The notes: generated by a model from the letters alone, not told the origin. DNA of 64,000 bases from Albugo candida (GCA_040437565.1 JBDOQK010000019.1:248001-312000); one strand, 5' to 3'; numbered from the stretch's first letter, positions 10,845 through 21,813 are shown. Made by a program: numbers and translations.

Positions 10845-12045
10845 TAAGATACTTTGTGACTCTGTAATGCTATAAAACTCGTATTGCTATTGTCTTGTTC
10901 AAAATTCACAGCCCTGAGGCAAGCCTATCTCGTATAATTAGTCGGATATTTCCAAAATGGCAATAGCATGAATGGAATATATCGAGTCGTGAATTTTGTG
11001 CCGCACTGATAACGATTGGCATCAGCGTATTGACTCTAAATCAATGCATGTCTGGCAAGGAGATTCAACGAAGCCGATAGCGTGGATTCTTGTCGCATCC
11101 AGACAGAAATTCTAGTTTGCTTAAAAGCCCATCGAATCATTTCTTTAAAATTCTGCGCGGAAAGCGCGCAGCTTCTAGCTATGGCCCACCGGCAACAAAT
11201 TATTGGGAAACAAGTACTCGGTATTGTCAAGTCCTTCCAATACATGTTTTTCGTGTTAAAGTATGCTTTTCACAGTACCGAGCTCCTGCAAAGCAGCAGA
11301 ATGTTGACCTTGTACAGACGAGCTTTACATGAAGCCAGTCAATAGTCGCTGCGATTGCTGTCTTTGATACACGATCAACAAAAAACATGCGTGCATCTGT
11401 ATAAGAGAGTGTGGAGTTTTACCCACCGTTGACCACGGTCCATGCAGACCCCTCATCACTCTGCTTCCTCGAAGCACAAAGCTGCAAAAGTGAAGCGTTC
11501 TGATCCATGCGTCTAATTCTGCGCGTGATACAGCGTCGATGTGATATATTACCCAAAAAATACTCTGTAAAGAATAAGTTAATAATGCAAATGGTGCGAT
11601 CGGTCCGTTTGAAGTGGCATACTCACACATAGATCTTAAGGTGTTCGAAACGCAGCGAATTATACAAAGGACTATATAGTTGCCTCAGTGCCGGAATAAA
11701 TTACCTCGCCATTTGTATTCAGCAATAAGAGCATTCAAACTGCTGACCAAACTGATATTTGCAGGAGATACGACAATCACGTCGTGAGTCGATTATGACG
11801 GATTAAATTTTTAAAACCTGAGCCAAATGATACTTGCGAGCGTAAAAAAAGAATCAGACGTAATACGTCCTTTTTTATTATTACTGTGACGTAACAGTTT
11901 CTGACTGACTGCTTTTTCCCGATAAAATCCTCGGCAAATTTGGTTGGCGGATGGATCAGCAAATAAATATTATTTTTTTCTGGAAAAAGTGGCTCGACTA
12001 TATATGTAATTTATTGATAGCGTCGATGCCCTCTATATTTGCTTG
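10845..12045. other. Undeciphered stretch with minus-strand exon-like pieces
   Basis: No complete gene found in 1.2 kb. On the minus strand, around 11790-11705, one frame reads VIVVSPANISLVSSLNALIAEYK before a GTAATT. A second piece near 11690-11640 is followed by a textbook intron (GTGAGTATG to TTCTTTACAG, about 62 bp). The exon after it reads YHIDAVSRAELDAWIRTL, which resembles the last strand and helix of a PH domain. Further down, frames at about 11395-11325 look coding but do not join cleanly. This may be one multi-exon minus-strand gene or a relic. Confidence 0.25.
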
Positions 12046-13311
12046 ATGACTATGACGCAGCAGCAGCTTTCCACAAGAAAATTATCACCAACATCCGGTA
12101 CCAGTGACACGTTTGCGCCTCAAGACGCCTCACTGTTTCAGCTACCCTCTTCAAGCTCAGAGCTTCATACACTATCCGACAAGCAACGGCTACAGCACGT
12201 ATTTCTTCAAAAACCTTGGGAAATTCATTTTACATCTCCGTTATTCCATTTTGATTCGAGACATTTACGTCAGTATGTCCGGGAACTCATCATTCACTTG
12301 AGAACTTTATCAGTTGCGGCATTTCATCAAGAGTGTGGGTACCAAGTCCAAGTGCATCCATTCTCGAACGACACATTATTTCTATTCGAAGTCTGCGAAG
12401 AACGAGCTGTGCCACAGCACCTACCAGGCTCTTTGGATAAGAAAGGATCGAGGATGGTGGAAGATACAATCGTTCATGGTTCATTTATGCTTTATTTTCC
12501 GTCGAAAACAAGTTTGAATTTTGTTCAAGTTACAAATCTCGAAGAGTTACGTCGCTCAATGGACAGTCAGCATTCAAAATCAAGTGCAAGTAGCGCGAAT
12601 AACATTAGCAAACAAAAGAAAAGAAAGGAACCTCAGCACGTCATTCTTCTGTCTGGAGAAGAATCTCTGCTGATTAGATGCTGCGGATGGTTGCAGCAGC
12701 AATTTCAATGTGTCGTCGGTCAGCAGATTGTTCAATTAGACTACTCTCACCTCCGTTTACTGTCCAACTTGTTGATATTTTCTTGTATCCAAACAGTGAC
12801 ACCGCAACAAGGACGTAAGAATCCAAGCCTATAAACTGATTCAAACACTGATATTTACATTCGTTCTGACGTTTTGCAGCATCGAAGATAGGTCCTTTCT
12901 TGTTAAAGTATCAGAGTTTGAATGGAACTTCCAACACGAAATCGTACACAATGACAATTCCTTTTGCAAACGCGGCTCGATTATACCAAGAGGGATCCAG
13001 CAAGCTCGTCGACGAGAGCCCAAACATCACAGGTTCGTGATCAAAAGAGGAGAAGTATATGATGTTTGCTGAGGCGTGACGATGTTTTAGATGTGCTGAC
13101 CATGATTGAAAACTTGTACTTTCAGCAGCTACCTCTGGATACAAGCGAGTTTAAACTACATGAGCTGCAAATGGATGCAGGAAGTGTCAGCAGTCACGGA
13201 ATGCTCCGAATCCACCTTTATGAGATGATTGAGCCAATCCTCAATAGTTTGTTGGCTATGCTGGAGATTTACCCTGTATCAAGCGCCTCACAACAAGCTC
13301 TACGACTATGA
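12046..13311 (+). CDS. CENPL: CENP-L homologue (inner kinetochore, CCAN)
   Basis: Exons 12046-12814, 12880-13036 and 13074-13311 give 387 residues; the second intron is only 37 bp (provisional boundary, but the frame demands it). Colinear blocks match the CENP-L pattern as I know it: LQKPWEIHFTSPLFHF followed by RQYVRELIIHL (compare KQWTLYSLTPLYKF and LKEYSRLLNAFI in human), then a WLQQQFQC segment like WFQKTFDC, a SYTMTIPFANAARL segment like DISFAIHPEDAKAL, and a closing helix-rich block ending LYEMIEPILNSLLAMLEIYP. In animals CENP-L pairs with CENP-N in the constitutive centromere-associated network. An extra Ser/Lys-rich loop (about residues 175-200) explains the length over the human 344. 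It ends 65 bp from the convergent HEATR5-like gene. Confidence 0.75.
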
Positions 13312-13376
13312 GGATAAAAGCAACATTCCATCTCAACTGGACGTAGATTTCGATAGAATTAAGCCATGTTGAATTA

Positions 13377-16300
13377 TCACTCGGTTTTGCATACTTCAGC
13401 TGAGCTTCTATACAGACTCAGATCCAGCTTTTTGTTCGATAGATCAGTTGTCTTCATCGCGTACTCTGTTCTTTCGTCAAGTGTGGGAATCGTTGGACTA
13501 CAGACTGCATTCCTTAGGATTTGCTCCAAAGCTGATCTCATGGAATGCGATAAGCTCACCACAACCTGCTTGAAGAAAGTATTCTTCGCTCGTGCCAATG
13601 CCAAGAGTAGTTCTGTCGTGATCTCGACAGAAGGGATCAGGCTCATTGATGGATTGTCCCCTCTATGGAAATTCACAATCTGAACCAACATTGGGATGAG
13701 CAAATGCATCAGCTCTGACGCTATTTCGTCGCGACAGTGCTCCACAAATAATAAAAGTATGGCTTTGATGTGTCGTAAAACTGTGGTACTCGACGTTGAC
13801 TCTTTCAATATTGATGAGATGATATTCCCGTCGTAAAGCTGCAAGAATCCAACCAGCCTCGGTATCAGTCTGCCACATGCTGCCGCTGAAAGCTCGTCGT
13901 AACCTGATGCAGCCAACTTTCTCATCAAGTTTTCCATTCCAAGTAAAACTGTTGCGATAGTCAGCACACTGGAATCGTGTCCATCTTGGTCGTTCTTGAG
14001 AGAGTCAAAAGCTTGGTCGAGACACTTTGAAATTTCTTTTGTGATTCCATTGACGAAAGCCTCCAGAATTTTTTGTAGATCATTGGGATGTTTGACGATG
14101 TAAGCACAAGCTATTTGCAAGGAATACTCGAGATACGCGCTCGCATTCGTAGTCTTGGTGATAGCATCCCGTACCGATCGGATCATTTTTGCATAGATTT
14201 TCATCACCGTGACTCTCGATTGTGTAGAACATTCCGCTTCTGTGCATCTTGAGACCAGCATTTCGAGTGATGCGCTTGCCAATCGACAGCTCTGCGAAAT
14301 TGATGCACTTTTGATCATTTCACTGAAAAGCAGCTCGAGAAGAGCATCACAAGTGTTTATCGCCAGTTCAGCAACATTACCATCGAAAATAGCACCATCT
14401 CTGTGTCGAACCAGTACGATTCCGAGAGTAGCCACTTTTAAAAGCTCCGAAATATCGTCACTCTCGGTCTTTTCAGTATCTCTCTCCCGGTGAGCTTGTT
14501 TGAGAAGTTTCAACGACATACTCACTGCAACGCATAACAAGCCAGCAGTAGTGTCATCTCTGTCCACCAAAGCACTGATTTTCAAGTCGTGAATGATCGT
14601 GAAGAAGGATCCAAGTGCAAGACAGCTGTAAGAGCTCGGGCCCTGTGCAGTACACCGAAGAAGCAAACCAAAAATCGCGTTCAATATCTCTTTGTAAGCG
14701 GATGGATAATCTTTTGCGATGAGTGGAATTGTCTTGCTCAATAACGCGGGTAGAATGTGCATCTCAGTCCGCAGATCTCTTCGGGTGTGGTATTGGCTTC
14801 GGATGTGACACAAGTAGCAGCCCAGAAAAAATATAATAAAGTCTGGTTGATAAAGGTCGATCATGTGGTCCTCACAGCCGTTGTTACAGTCCCTGGGCAT
14901 CCAAATGAGCCAAATGGAGATGACATTGCCAATGTTGGACCAGTATAACGTGAGCAAATCGTGCAACTTTCTCGAGTTGCCAGGACTGATATTTTTGATA
15001 TTCCACGAACGATGATCCATTCCGGCGCGTCCAGGAGGGACAGTATCCTGCATGCAGGATGCATAGACTTGACTGATTTCCATCCAGCCTCTAACTAAAT
15101 CCTGCAAATGACCACTCCATTCATTTCCAAGTACGTGCAATAATGAGGATTCTTGGAGCTTTACTTCAAAATCGGAGAGTGTCATAATCTTCCGATCGTT
15201 TGAGAAGTCGATGCTGCTGACGATGAGTCTAGCTATGTTTGACAGATTGGCCAAGCAAAGCGCTTTCCGAGTGAACGTGCCATCAGAGTAGAAGAAGCAA
15301 TCATTGTTGTGATCAACAAGATTCTGGCAGAGTCGTTGCAAGGCCTTTTTGTCCACAACAAGTCGACAGGTGATCGTATCGCTCAAAAGTGCTTGGACTT
15401 GGATGAGAAATGCTGGTGAGAAATCCATTTGTTCGCTTACTTTCGTCGGTGAGATTTTCTGACAGAGTTTACTTGCTTGACGTAAGGCTGAAGCTATCTG
15501 CGCTTGATACGGGTCCAAAAGAAAATGAGAGTTGTCTGGAATGGCAGGGTCCGTGGAAAACCCGAAAAAAGCGATCAAAATGTGCATCAGACGCAGCCCG
15601 AGGCGTTGAAAATGCATCAATTCGTGGCCATCCAGCGATAAAGTTGCTGCGTGGCATGACAACGATATAAACTCATCCAAGTAAAAGCACAAGAAATCTT
15701 CAGTGATGCGTACTGCTTCACTCGCCACAACGTCGTGACATTTCGATTTATCTCCCTTGTCCGTACCTTGACGAACTGAAGTATAAAGTTGGGAAGAAAA
15801 GCTTTGATGCACAGCGTAAAGATCAAAATGACGAATGTCAATCTTGGATGATTTGAAAGCGAGATGCATTTCAGATGGAGCCTGGCCTCCATACGGAATG
15901 AGTTTGTAAGAAGAATCTCCTACCAGGTACTGCGAGCCGGAAAGCAGTTCAAAGATATGGAGCACACACTCGATAGCAAAAAAACGTGTTTGTCTGCAAA
16001 GTTGGGGAACGTTTAATAACATCTTCCGTACCTCCAGCTTGGTGTGCCTCCATCGTTCCACTTGGATTGAAATTGCGGTTGTTTGAATGAATTCAGTCAA
16101 GGAGCTGTGCGTGACGTTGCCAAAATGTGCGTCCCCGGAATTCTTGAATCCTGAGTTTACGTTCTTGGGAGTTTGCGCTTGCTGCTGGCTTCCTTCGATA
16201 TCACCAATTGTTTCCGCAGATTCTCCTATCGCAATACTACGAAAAAACATGGCCCACAGACAGACTGGAGTCTTCACCTGACTTTGGAACCCAGCGTCAA

Positions 16301-19300
16301 TAAGTGCCAAAATCGTAGTCTGAATACTTTTAACAGAGTCATTTCTCCTGCTGTATGATATCCGATGTTTGTCGTGGTTGCAGAGACCTTGCAGTCTTGA
16401 GCGATACGACCACATTTGTGTCACAATTTGATAGCTGAGACTCATGAGCAATACCCGGTACAATTGGTCGCGATGGGTATTCTCGGGTAATCGTTCTGCC
16501 ATTACCAGGATGCAGGATAATGCAAGATTTTGCACACACGGTCGACTAGAGCCGCTTGAACGAGGTACACAGAGCTGAAAGTTCATTGTCGGGTACCGAC
16601 CTCCCTCATCGTATTGCTTGTACCCGTGTGCGGGCTCCGTGTTTGACAGTATCTGAAGAATAAAGTAGTAGCCTTCGTTCCGAAACTCTTCTGGAGCAAA
16701 TAAAAGCACTTGTTTGAGAAATTTCAGATACTCAACTTGAATGCTTGCATCAGGGACAATCGGATCCTGGAGCAACATATCCCACATGACCAACGATTTT
16801 CGAACCCATTCTGCGGACTTTGGTGGATTCGAACCGATGGATGCTAAGATGTTATTGATAAATCGGCCGATGATGGCTTTGGAGCTACTTTGCCATCGCA
16901 ACCCCTTCCTGTTGATTCGAGCATGCTGAAATCCTGCCAACAAATGGACGTCCAGTAATGTATCGCTCGAGTGTATGTATTGCTCATACTCTCCACCACT
17001 ACCGCTCACAGACTCCATGATAATATTCCATGAATGCAGCACCCACGTTCGTTGAGGCTGACAAAGCTCGCCACCAAACCGAAAAATAAGACCAGTGTCG
17101 ATCACAATCTGAAAGCCACAGGATCTCTTCATACAAGCTAAGGCGAAAATTGCTCCTGTATATAAGCACACTGATGAGGTATCCGATCCATTCTTGGCTA
17201 CAGCTGGCGTGTAGTTTGCCTTGACATTCGTTGCGAGAGAAGTATTTCCTTCGACCGGTGTAGCCATTCCTGTGTTGGTGCCAATAAATGAAGAGATAGT
17301 CTCACTGGGATTCATACTCTGTGATGCAGAAATCGCAGATGCGGTGATTTGCTTCTCGAGTTCTAATACTAGACGTCGACGCTGCTGATCATCACTGATT
17401 TTTGCCAATTGGCCGATCGTTACACCAGCAGCTCGACGAACTTGTGCGTTTTCACTGGAGAGAAGGTCCAAGAGCATCGTTTGGATTTGCAGACACCACG
17501 CATCGTTGCCATTGATATGTTCGTGTTGGAGAGAGCCAGATGAAGCACTTGTCGTCTCACTTGCGTTTCGCATCGCTGCTGCCAATAAGCAGCATACATT
17601 GACCTCACATGATTTCTGTCCCTTTGCCAACGTGCTCGCATAATGCTGAAGGCAACGAAGCTGTAGATCCTCAATGAGAAATGCAAACAACTTTCCAAAT
17701 AAGATGACACTTGCATCGACTAATCGTACATATGTAAAGCTATTACATAGATCTCGCGGTCCCGCTGACGAGTCTTTAGAGTCCCAGTATAGAGCCCAGA
17801 ATATATCCAAATCTTGCATTTCTACTTCGATATCGCTCAAGCTCTGGTCGGGAAGTGACAAGGAAAGCAGGAGATTCAGATCCCGGCTATACAGAAAGCT
17901 CGGGTAGTCACCAGCTTGGAGCCGTGGAATGCTGATCATCTCCAAAACATCATCAGTGGTATCGACTGTATTCTTTAAGTAGCTTGACTCGGTCGGGACA
18001 AACGTAACATGACGCGCATTGGTCATCGAAACTGCGGTCGAAAACTCTGCAATGAGATCTGATAATATAAAGTGAGAATCTTGATATATCATTGGGTCTG
18101 GGATCAATGAAAAAATGCTGAAAATCCAGGCGAACAACCGATCACGAGCAGCTTGACCTCTTCGTTTGGTGGGATTTCGAAGGGAGCCAGTGATTGCGAC
18201 TAGATATTGATGCAACACATGCCCTGCACACGCATGAACCGACTTTTGAAGTAATTCCTTGTTGGCTAGATTTTCAAAATCACACACAGTGACAAAGGAA
18301 TGAAGTGCCGTCGTACTCGCTTCAATTCGAAGTAGTTCCAGTGAGGTTTCTCGATTCTGCGCGGAGCTGCATTTAAGCCATAAATCAAGTAATGATTGTA
18401 AATGTGTGAGTTGCCATTGGTCTCCAGCGATAATGCTGAGTACTGCTATTATGGCCCATCCTGCTCGCGTGCACGTGAGCCAAATGCTGTCAGGACAATT
18501 GGACGTGAATTGGGATTGGATCAATCGCTTTGCCAAATCAAAAATATCACTCAAAATTTCGTCGGGTAGTGCGGGATCAAAATGTTCTCTCTGGAAGATT
18601 TGTCGGCCTCGAATAGCATGTGTCAGGGCGGAGGTGTATCCTTGTAGCTGGTACAATTGAGATTTGTCAAGTAGTTCGATTGCTGTTTCGGAAGAAAAAC
18701 TATCAGTTGGTAATAGCGACTCAGTGACTTTGCGTATGCCCTCGGTGTAATCCAGGATCATTTGCTCTTGCCGGTAGGAAAGTGTTGTTGACAAGCTAGC
18801 TAGGGCAATCGAGGCTTCATGCCGAACACTTTGTTTTTCATGACTCAAAAGAGTTTTTAGAACCACATATGCTTCTCGAGCATGAATTATTGATGCTTCA
18901 CCAAGTGATGGAATCAAGTGAGAGATCTCAGAGAGGAAGGTTAGCGACTTGTGATGATTCACTTGTTTCTTTGTGCTGGACAATTCGGAGATGGAGTGTT
19001 GTTCTTCCATTTGATTGATTCCGCAGTGATTTTCATCGGTTGGGAAAAGACTCGATGATTCTTCATTCAATTTACTGATGTAGATCTCCCATAAAGCTTC
19101 TTGCTGTCGCTCAGCCAGAATAGCAAACAGTCCGAATCGCAAGACGTGGGTAACAGCATTCCTTGCACAGACAAGATCGTTCAGAGAGAAGAAGGATAGG
19201 TCCAATAGACTCGTGAGTGCTTCGATGATATCTTCCAGCTGCTTGTGCTGTATGATTTCCACGACAGAATTGGGAAGTTGTTCAAACATACTGCAGAGTG

Positions 19301-20846
19301 CGATGGCAAAAAAAGCCAAAATTCCACCATTGTGCCGCTTTTGTGGTGGATTCAGATATTTGCTGCAAATTAATTCTTTGTAATGCAAAATGATGCTTGC
19401 GATCGTGGCAAAGCTGAAGATCGGAGGACGTCGACGTGATAGAGACAACTGAAGTGATGAAATGCTATATGTATGCATCAGCGGAAGCTTGAATCCCAGC
19501 TTCGAACGACCCACAACAGTCGATACTCCCGACGTATTTGGAATACTCGATGCCGTTGTATCTACTTCGAGATCAGCATTTGAGTCTGCTCTGTCACTGC
19601 TTGCTTCACCATCAGTATCGGACGCCATGCTAGAATTTGCAACAGTCATATTGTTTGTTCGAGATGTAGTGTCCTTGCTAAACACATTGGTGTAGTCCTG
19701 GCAGGATAAGGTAGCTGCATACTTGGCTAATATAGTGCCCGAAACCAGAGCAAGCATTCTTCTGACTTCTAGAGCACTATCCTCGATGCCCTTGAGCGCT
19801 ACCTGCATGATCGTATCTAATGATACGGCCCCGGAAGGTAGAGCTTGATGACCCAAGTTTTTCCCTGCGCCATGATTGACAGACTGTTGTGTGGACCCTT
19901 CCCCACTTCTTTTGCTAGATGTATTGGTACATTGTAATGTGCTCTTATTGCTAAAGCTTGATGAGGCTGAGTTTGGATCAACTTCGTTACGACTACCAAG
20001 AGAGCGTTCTTCTTGACGAGAGTGTCCTTCTGCAGTCGACTTTTTATAAAAGCCAAATAAGCCGCTCGAGTGTGATTCCATCGAAGAAGACAGTGATATA
20101 GCGTATTTTGCTACAACCAGCAGAAGATGTGCAGCAGCAGTCCGAACTTCGGGAAATTTGTCTTGAATGAGTCGATTCACCAGTTTGAGAGCATCGGTCT
20201 GGTGAGCGTAACTACGATCCGATTCTCGATCCATTAATTGCGTAACACTCTGCAAAAGACATTGTTTTAGATAGAAATCCACTTGACGACATACTTTGAT
20301 CGCTAAAGCCATAATTTCGGGAAGAAATGGAAGCGCATCTTGGTCGCAAAGGCGTGAGACAGCAAGACAGAGTGTGATTTTCACATACAAATGAGTTTGT
20401 TTCGAGCTTAGCGTTTCGCTGATTGTCTGCGCTTCAGTGTAACGGTAAGACGCCGCCAGGCAATCACAAATCAACTGCTGAGTGCATTCGGAAAAGTTTA
20501 TAATTGTGTTCGTCGTTGATAGCGAGAAGCTTGTAGTGCCATTTCCACTTGAAAATGTGTTCAAAGGAGTCACAGCGGTAGTAGTAGTTCCATGCGTTAT
20601 CAAATATCTCAAAATGAGGTGAAAAAGCGTCTCAGAAGTAGCTACAGACACAGAAGAAGACGCTAAAGGAGTCGACTGAAGATTATGATGCGAAGATTGC
20701 ATGGAATTCTCTCGTAAATATCCCTTCAGCACATAAAGCTCTTTAATAAGAACAGACGGATCGACTGTATATCCATTTGTTTGGGATTCGTAGGATCCTT
20801 CGAGCTCCCGAAGGAGGAGCTCAAAGCGTTTGATGGATGCCTCCAT
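13377..20846 (-). CDS. HEATR5: Giant HEAT-repeat protein, HEATR5/Laa1-like
   Basis: One unbroken 2489-codon exon. The whole protein is alpha-helical HEAT-repeat material with no catalytic motif. Several blocks recall HEATR5/Laa1/p200: repeats such as EVRRMLALVSGTILAKYA, a HEAT pair around VRRAAGVTIGQLAK, the YTGAIFALACMKR and RTWVLHSWNIIMES sequence, and FFAIECVLHIFELL near the middle. In yeast and animals these proteins assist AP-1 clathrin adaptor function at the trans-Golgi and endosomes, and that role is inferred here. Ser/Thr-rich low-complexity inserts (about residues 60-120 and 265-340) interrupt the N-terminal repeats. Usual family length is about 2000 residues, so this copy is long. 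The start ATG at 20846 faces the SR-protein ATG 73 bp away. Confidence 0.75.
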   Translation of the reverse strand: MEASIKRFELLLRELEGSYESQTNGYTVDPSVLIKELYVLKGYLRENSMQSSHHNLQSTPLASSSVSVATSETLFHLILRYLITHGTTTTAVTPLNTFSSGNGTTSFSLSTTNTIINFSECTQQLICDCLAASYRYTEAQTISETLSSKQTHLYVKITLCLAVSRLCDQDALPFLPEIMALAIKVCRQVDFYLKQCLLQSVTQLMDRESDRSYAHQTDALKLVNRLIQDKFPEVRTAAAHLLLVVAKYAISLSSSMESHSSGLFGFYKKSTAEGHSRQEERSLGSRNEVDPNSASSSFSNKSTLQCTNTSSKRSGEGSTQQSVNHGAGKNLGHQALPSGAVSLDTIMQVALKGIEDSALEVRRMLALVSGTILAKYAATLSCQDYTNVFSKDTTSRTNNMTVANSSMASDTDGEASSDRADSNADLEVDTTASSIPNTSGVSTVVGRSKLGFKLPLMHTYSISSLQLSLSRRRPPIFSFATIASIILHYKELICSKYLNPPQKRHNGGILAFFAIALCSMFEQLPNSVVEIIQHKQLEDIIEALTSLLDLSFFSLNDLVCARNAVTHVLRFGLFAILAERQQEALWEIYISKLNEESSSLFPTDENHCGINQMEEQHSISELSSTKKQVNHHKSLTFLSEISHLIPSLGEASIIHAREAYVVLKTLLSHEKQSVRHEASIALASLSTTLSYRQEQMILDYTEGIRKVTESLLPTDSFSSETAIELLDKSQLYQLQGYTSALTHAIRGRQIFQREHFDPALPDEILSDIFDLAKRLIQSQFTSNCPDSIWLTCTRAGWAIIAVLSIIAGDQWQLTHLQSLLDLWLKCSSAQNRETSLELLRIEASTTALHSFVTVCDFENLANKELLQKSVHACAGHVLHQYLVAITGSLRNPTKRRGQAARDRLFAWIFSIFSLIPDPMIYQDSHFILSDLIAEFSTAVSMTNARHVTFVPTESSYLKNTVDTTDDVLEMISIPRLQAGDYPSFLYSRDLNLLLSLSLPDQSLSDIEVEMQDLDIFWALYWDSKDSSAGPRDLCNSFTYVRLVDASVILFGKLFAFLIEDLQLRCLQHYASTLAKGQKSCEVNVCCLLAAAMRNASETTSASSGSLQHEHINGNDAWCLQIQTMLLDLLSSENAQVRRAAGVTIGQLAKISDDQQRRRLVLELEKQITASAISASQSMNPSETISSFIGTNTGMATPVEGNTSLATNVKANYTPAVAKNGSDTSSVCLYTGAIFALACMKRSCGFQIVIDTGLIFRFGGELCQPQRTWVLHSWNIIMESVSGSGGEYEQYIHSSDTLLDVHLLAGFQHARINRKGLRWQSSSKAIIGRFINNILASIGSNPPKSAEWVRKSLVMWDMLLQDPIVPDASIQVEYLKFLKQVLLFAPEEFRNEGYYFILQILSNTEPAHGYKQYDEGGRYPTMNFQLCVPRSSGSSRPCVQNLALSCILVMAERLPENTHRDQLYRVLLMSLSYQIVTQMWSYRSRLQGLCNHDKHRISYSRRNDSVKSIQTTILALIDAGFQSQVKTPVCLWAMFFRSIAIGESAETIGDIEGSQQQAQTPKNVNSGFKNSGDAHFGNVTHSSLTEFIQTTAISIQVERWRHTKLEVRKMLLNVPQLCRQTRFFAIECVLHIFELLSGSQYLVGDSSYKLIPYGGQAPSEMHLAFKSSKIDIRHFDLYAVHQSFSSQLYTSVRQGTDKGDKSKCHDVVASEAVRITEDFLCFYLDEFISLSCHAATLSLDGHELMHFQRLGLRLMHILIAFFGFSTDPAIPDNSHFLLDPYQAQIASALRQASKLCQKISPTKVSEQMDFSPAFLIQVQALLSDTITCRLVVDKKALQRLCQNLVDHNNDCFFYSDGTFTRKALCLANLSNIARLIVSSIDFSNDRKIMTLSDFEVKLQESSLLHVLGNEWSGHLQDLVRGWMEISQVYASCMQDTVPPGRAGMDHRSWNIKNISPGNSRKLHDLLTLYWSNIGNVISIWLIWMPRDCNNGCEDHMIDLYQPDFIIFFLGCYLCHIRSQYHTRRDLRTEMHILPALLSKTIPLIAKDYPSAYKEILNAIFGLLLRCTAQGPSSYSCLALGSFFTIIHDLKISALVDRDDTTAGLLCVAVSMSLKLLKQAHRERDTEKTESDDISELLKVATLGIVLVRHRDGAIFDGNVAELAINTCDALLELLFSEMIKSASISQSCRLASASLEMLVSRCTEAECSTQSRVTVMKIYAKMIRSVRDAITKTTNASAYLEYSLQIACAYIVKHPNDLQKILEAFVNGITKEISKCLDQAFDSLKNDQDGHDSSVLTIATVLLGMENLMRKLAASGYDELSAAACGRLIPRLVGFLQLYDGNIISSILKESTSSTTVLRHIKAILLLFVEHCRDEIASELMHLLIPMLVQIVNFHRGDNPSMSLIPSVEITTELLLALARAKNTFFKQVVVSLSHSMRSALEQILRNAVCSPTIPTLDERTEYAMKTTDLSNKKLDLSLYRSSAEVCKTE

Positions 20847-20919
20847 GGTTTTGGCCTAAAATCGATGCTCTTAGACTTGTGTACTATACCTTAAATTTGC
20901 ATAAGCCCCTCCGACAAAT
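20847..20919. promoter_or_regulatory. Short divergent (bidirectional) promoter
   Basis: Only 73 bp separate the start codons of the HEATR5-like gene (-) and the SR-protein gene (+). Both transcription units must start in or very near this spacer, so a shared bidirectional core promoter is inferred. No TATA box is obvious at a fixed distance from either ATG. Confidence 0.5.
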
Positions 20920-21813
20920 ATGAGCGAACGAACGGGTATATCGCTTCTCATTCGCAATATCAGCAGGCGCATAAGGTGCTGAATACGCTGTGTTTGAGAA
21001 AACATAAGAAAGATGCATTATTGTTTTATATTGATTCTTTTTACTACTCCAAGATCGGATGAATTGCGTAAAACATTTGAAGAATTCGGTGACGTTCGTG
21101 ACGTTTATATCCCTCGAGATTTTCATACTAGGTGAATTCTCAGTATAGCTTACTTTCTTTGTTTGTGATTTTAATGTGTCTGTGAACAGAGAAATCAAAG
21201 GATTTGCATTTGTAGAATTCAAAAATGAGCGTGACGCGGAAGAAGCTTTACGCAATTTGGATGGAAGCCGTCTAGACGGGCGAGAAATAACAGTGGTATT
21301 TGCTCAGGAGAAACGAAAGAGTACCGATGAAATGCGTACGAGAGAGAGGTTTGAAAGTCAGCATTTGTTGCAAAAGGTTGATTCTTATTGCTTTACTTGT
21401 GTGTATATGTACAGGAAACCTAGAAGAGAATCACACCGGTAATAAGACGTGTTATCTAATTGTGAGACGGTCTAATGGGAACTAATAATATATCTAGGTC
21501 TCGATCTCGAGGTGGCTCACCTGCGCGCCGTTCCGGTCGTTCTCGTTCTCGCTCGCGAGGTCGCCCACGGAATAATCGTCGGCAATCAAGATCACGATCA
21601 CCTATGAGAAAGCGCTCTCGCTCGCCTCTAGGTGGGGTTGCAGCAAGACGCAATCGCTCAAATTCGGTTAAACGTCCTTTTGAACGAGCAAGATCCCGCT
21701 CTCCTTGTGGTCAAAACGGACTTGACGACTTGAATCGCAAGGCTCAAGATAATGAATTGCCATCACGATCGCCTTTGAGAGCTCAACATGACTCAAACGA
21801 AGCTCTATTATAA
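20920..21813 (+). CDS. SR-family splicing factor (one RRM plus RS domain)
   Basis: Five exons: 20920-20975, 21054-21131, 21190-21348, 21415-21438 and 21498-21813, all joined in phase 2, giving 210 residues. The RRM occupies about residues 7-85 with RNP2 LLIRNIS and RNP1 KGFAFVEF. The linker DVRDVYIPRDFHTR is characteristic of SRSF2/SC35-like and SCL proteins. The C-terminal half is rich in RS/SR dipeptides with SRSRSP and RSPL repeats, the target of SR-protein kinases. It acts in the nucleus in exon definition and splice-site choice. Exon 4 is a 24-nt microexon encoding KPRRESHR; skipping it keeps the frame. The consistent phase of all four junctions makes this model strong. Confidence 0.92.

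Noticed and set aside
16818-16840. GATTCGAACC B-box match on the plus strand
   Set aside because: It lies inside the coding exon of the HEATR5-like gene with no paired stems around it.
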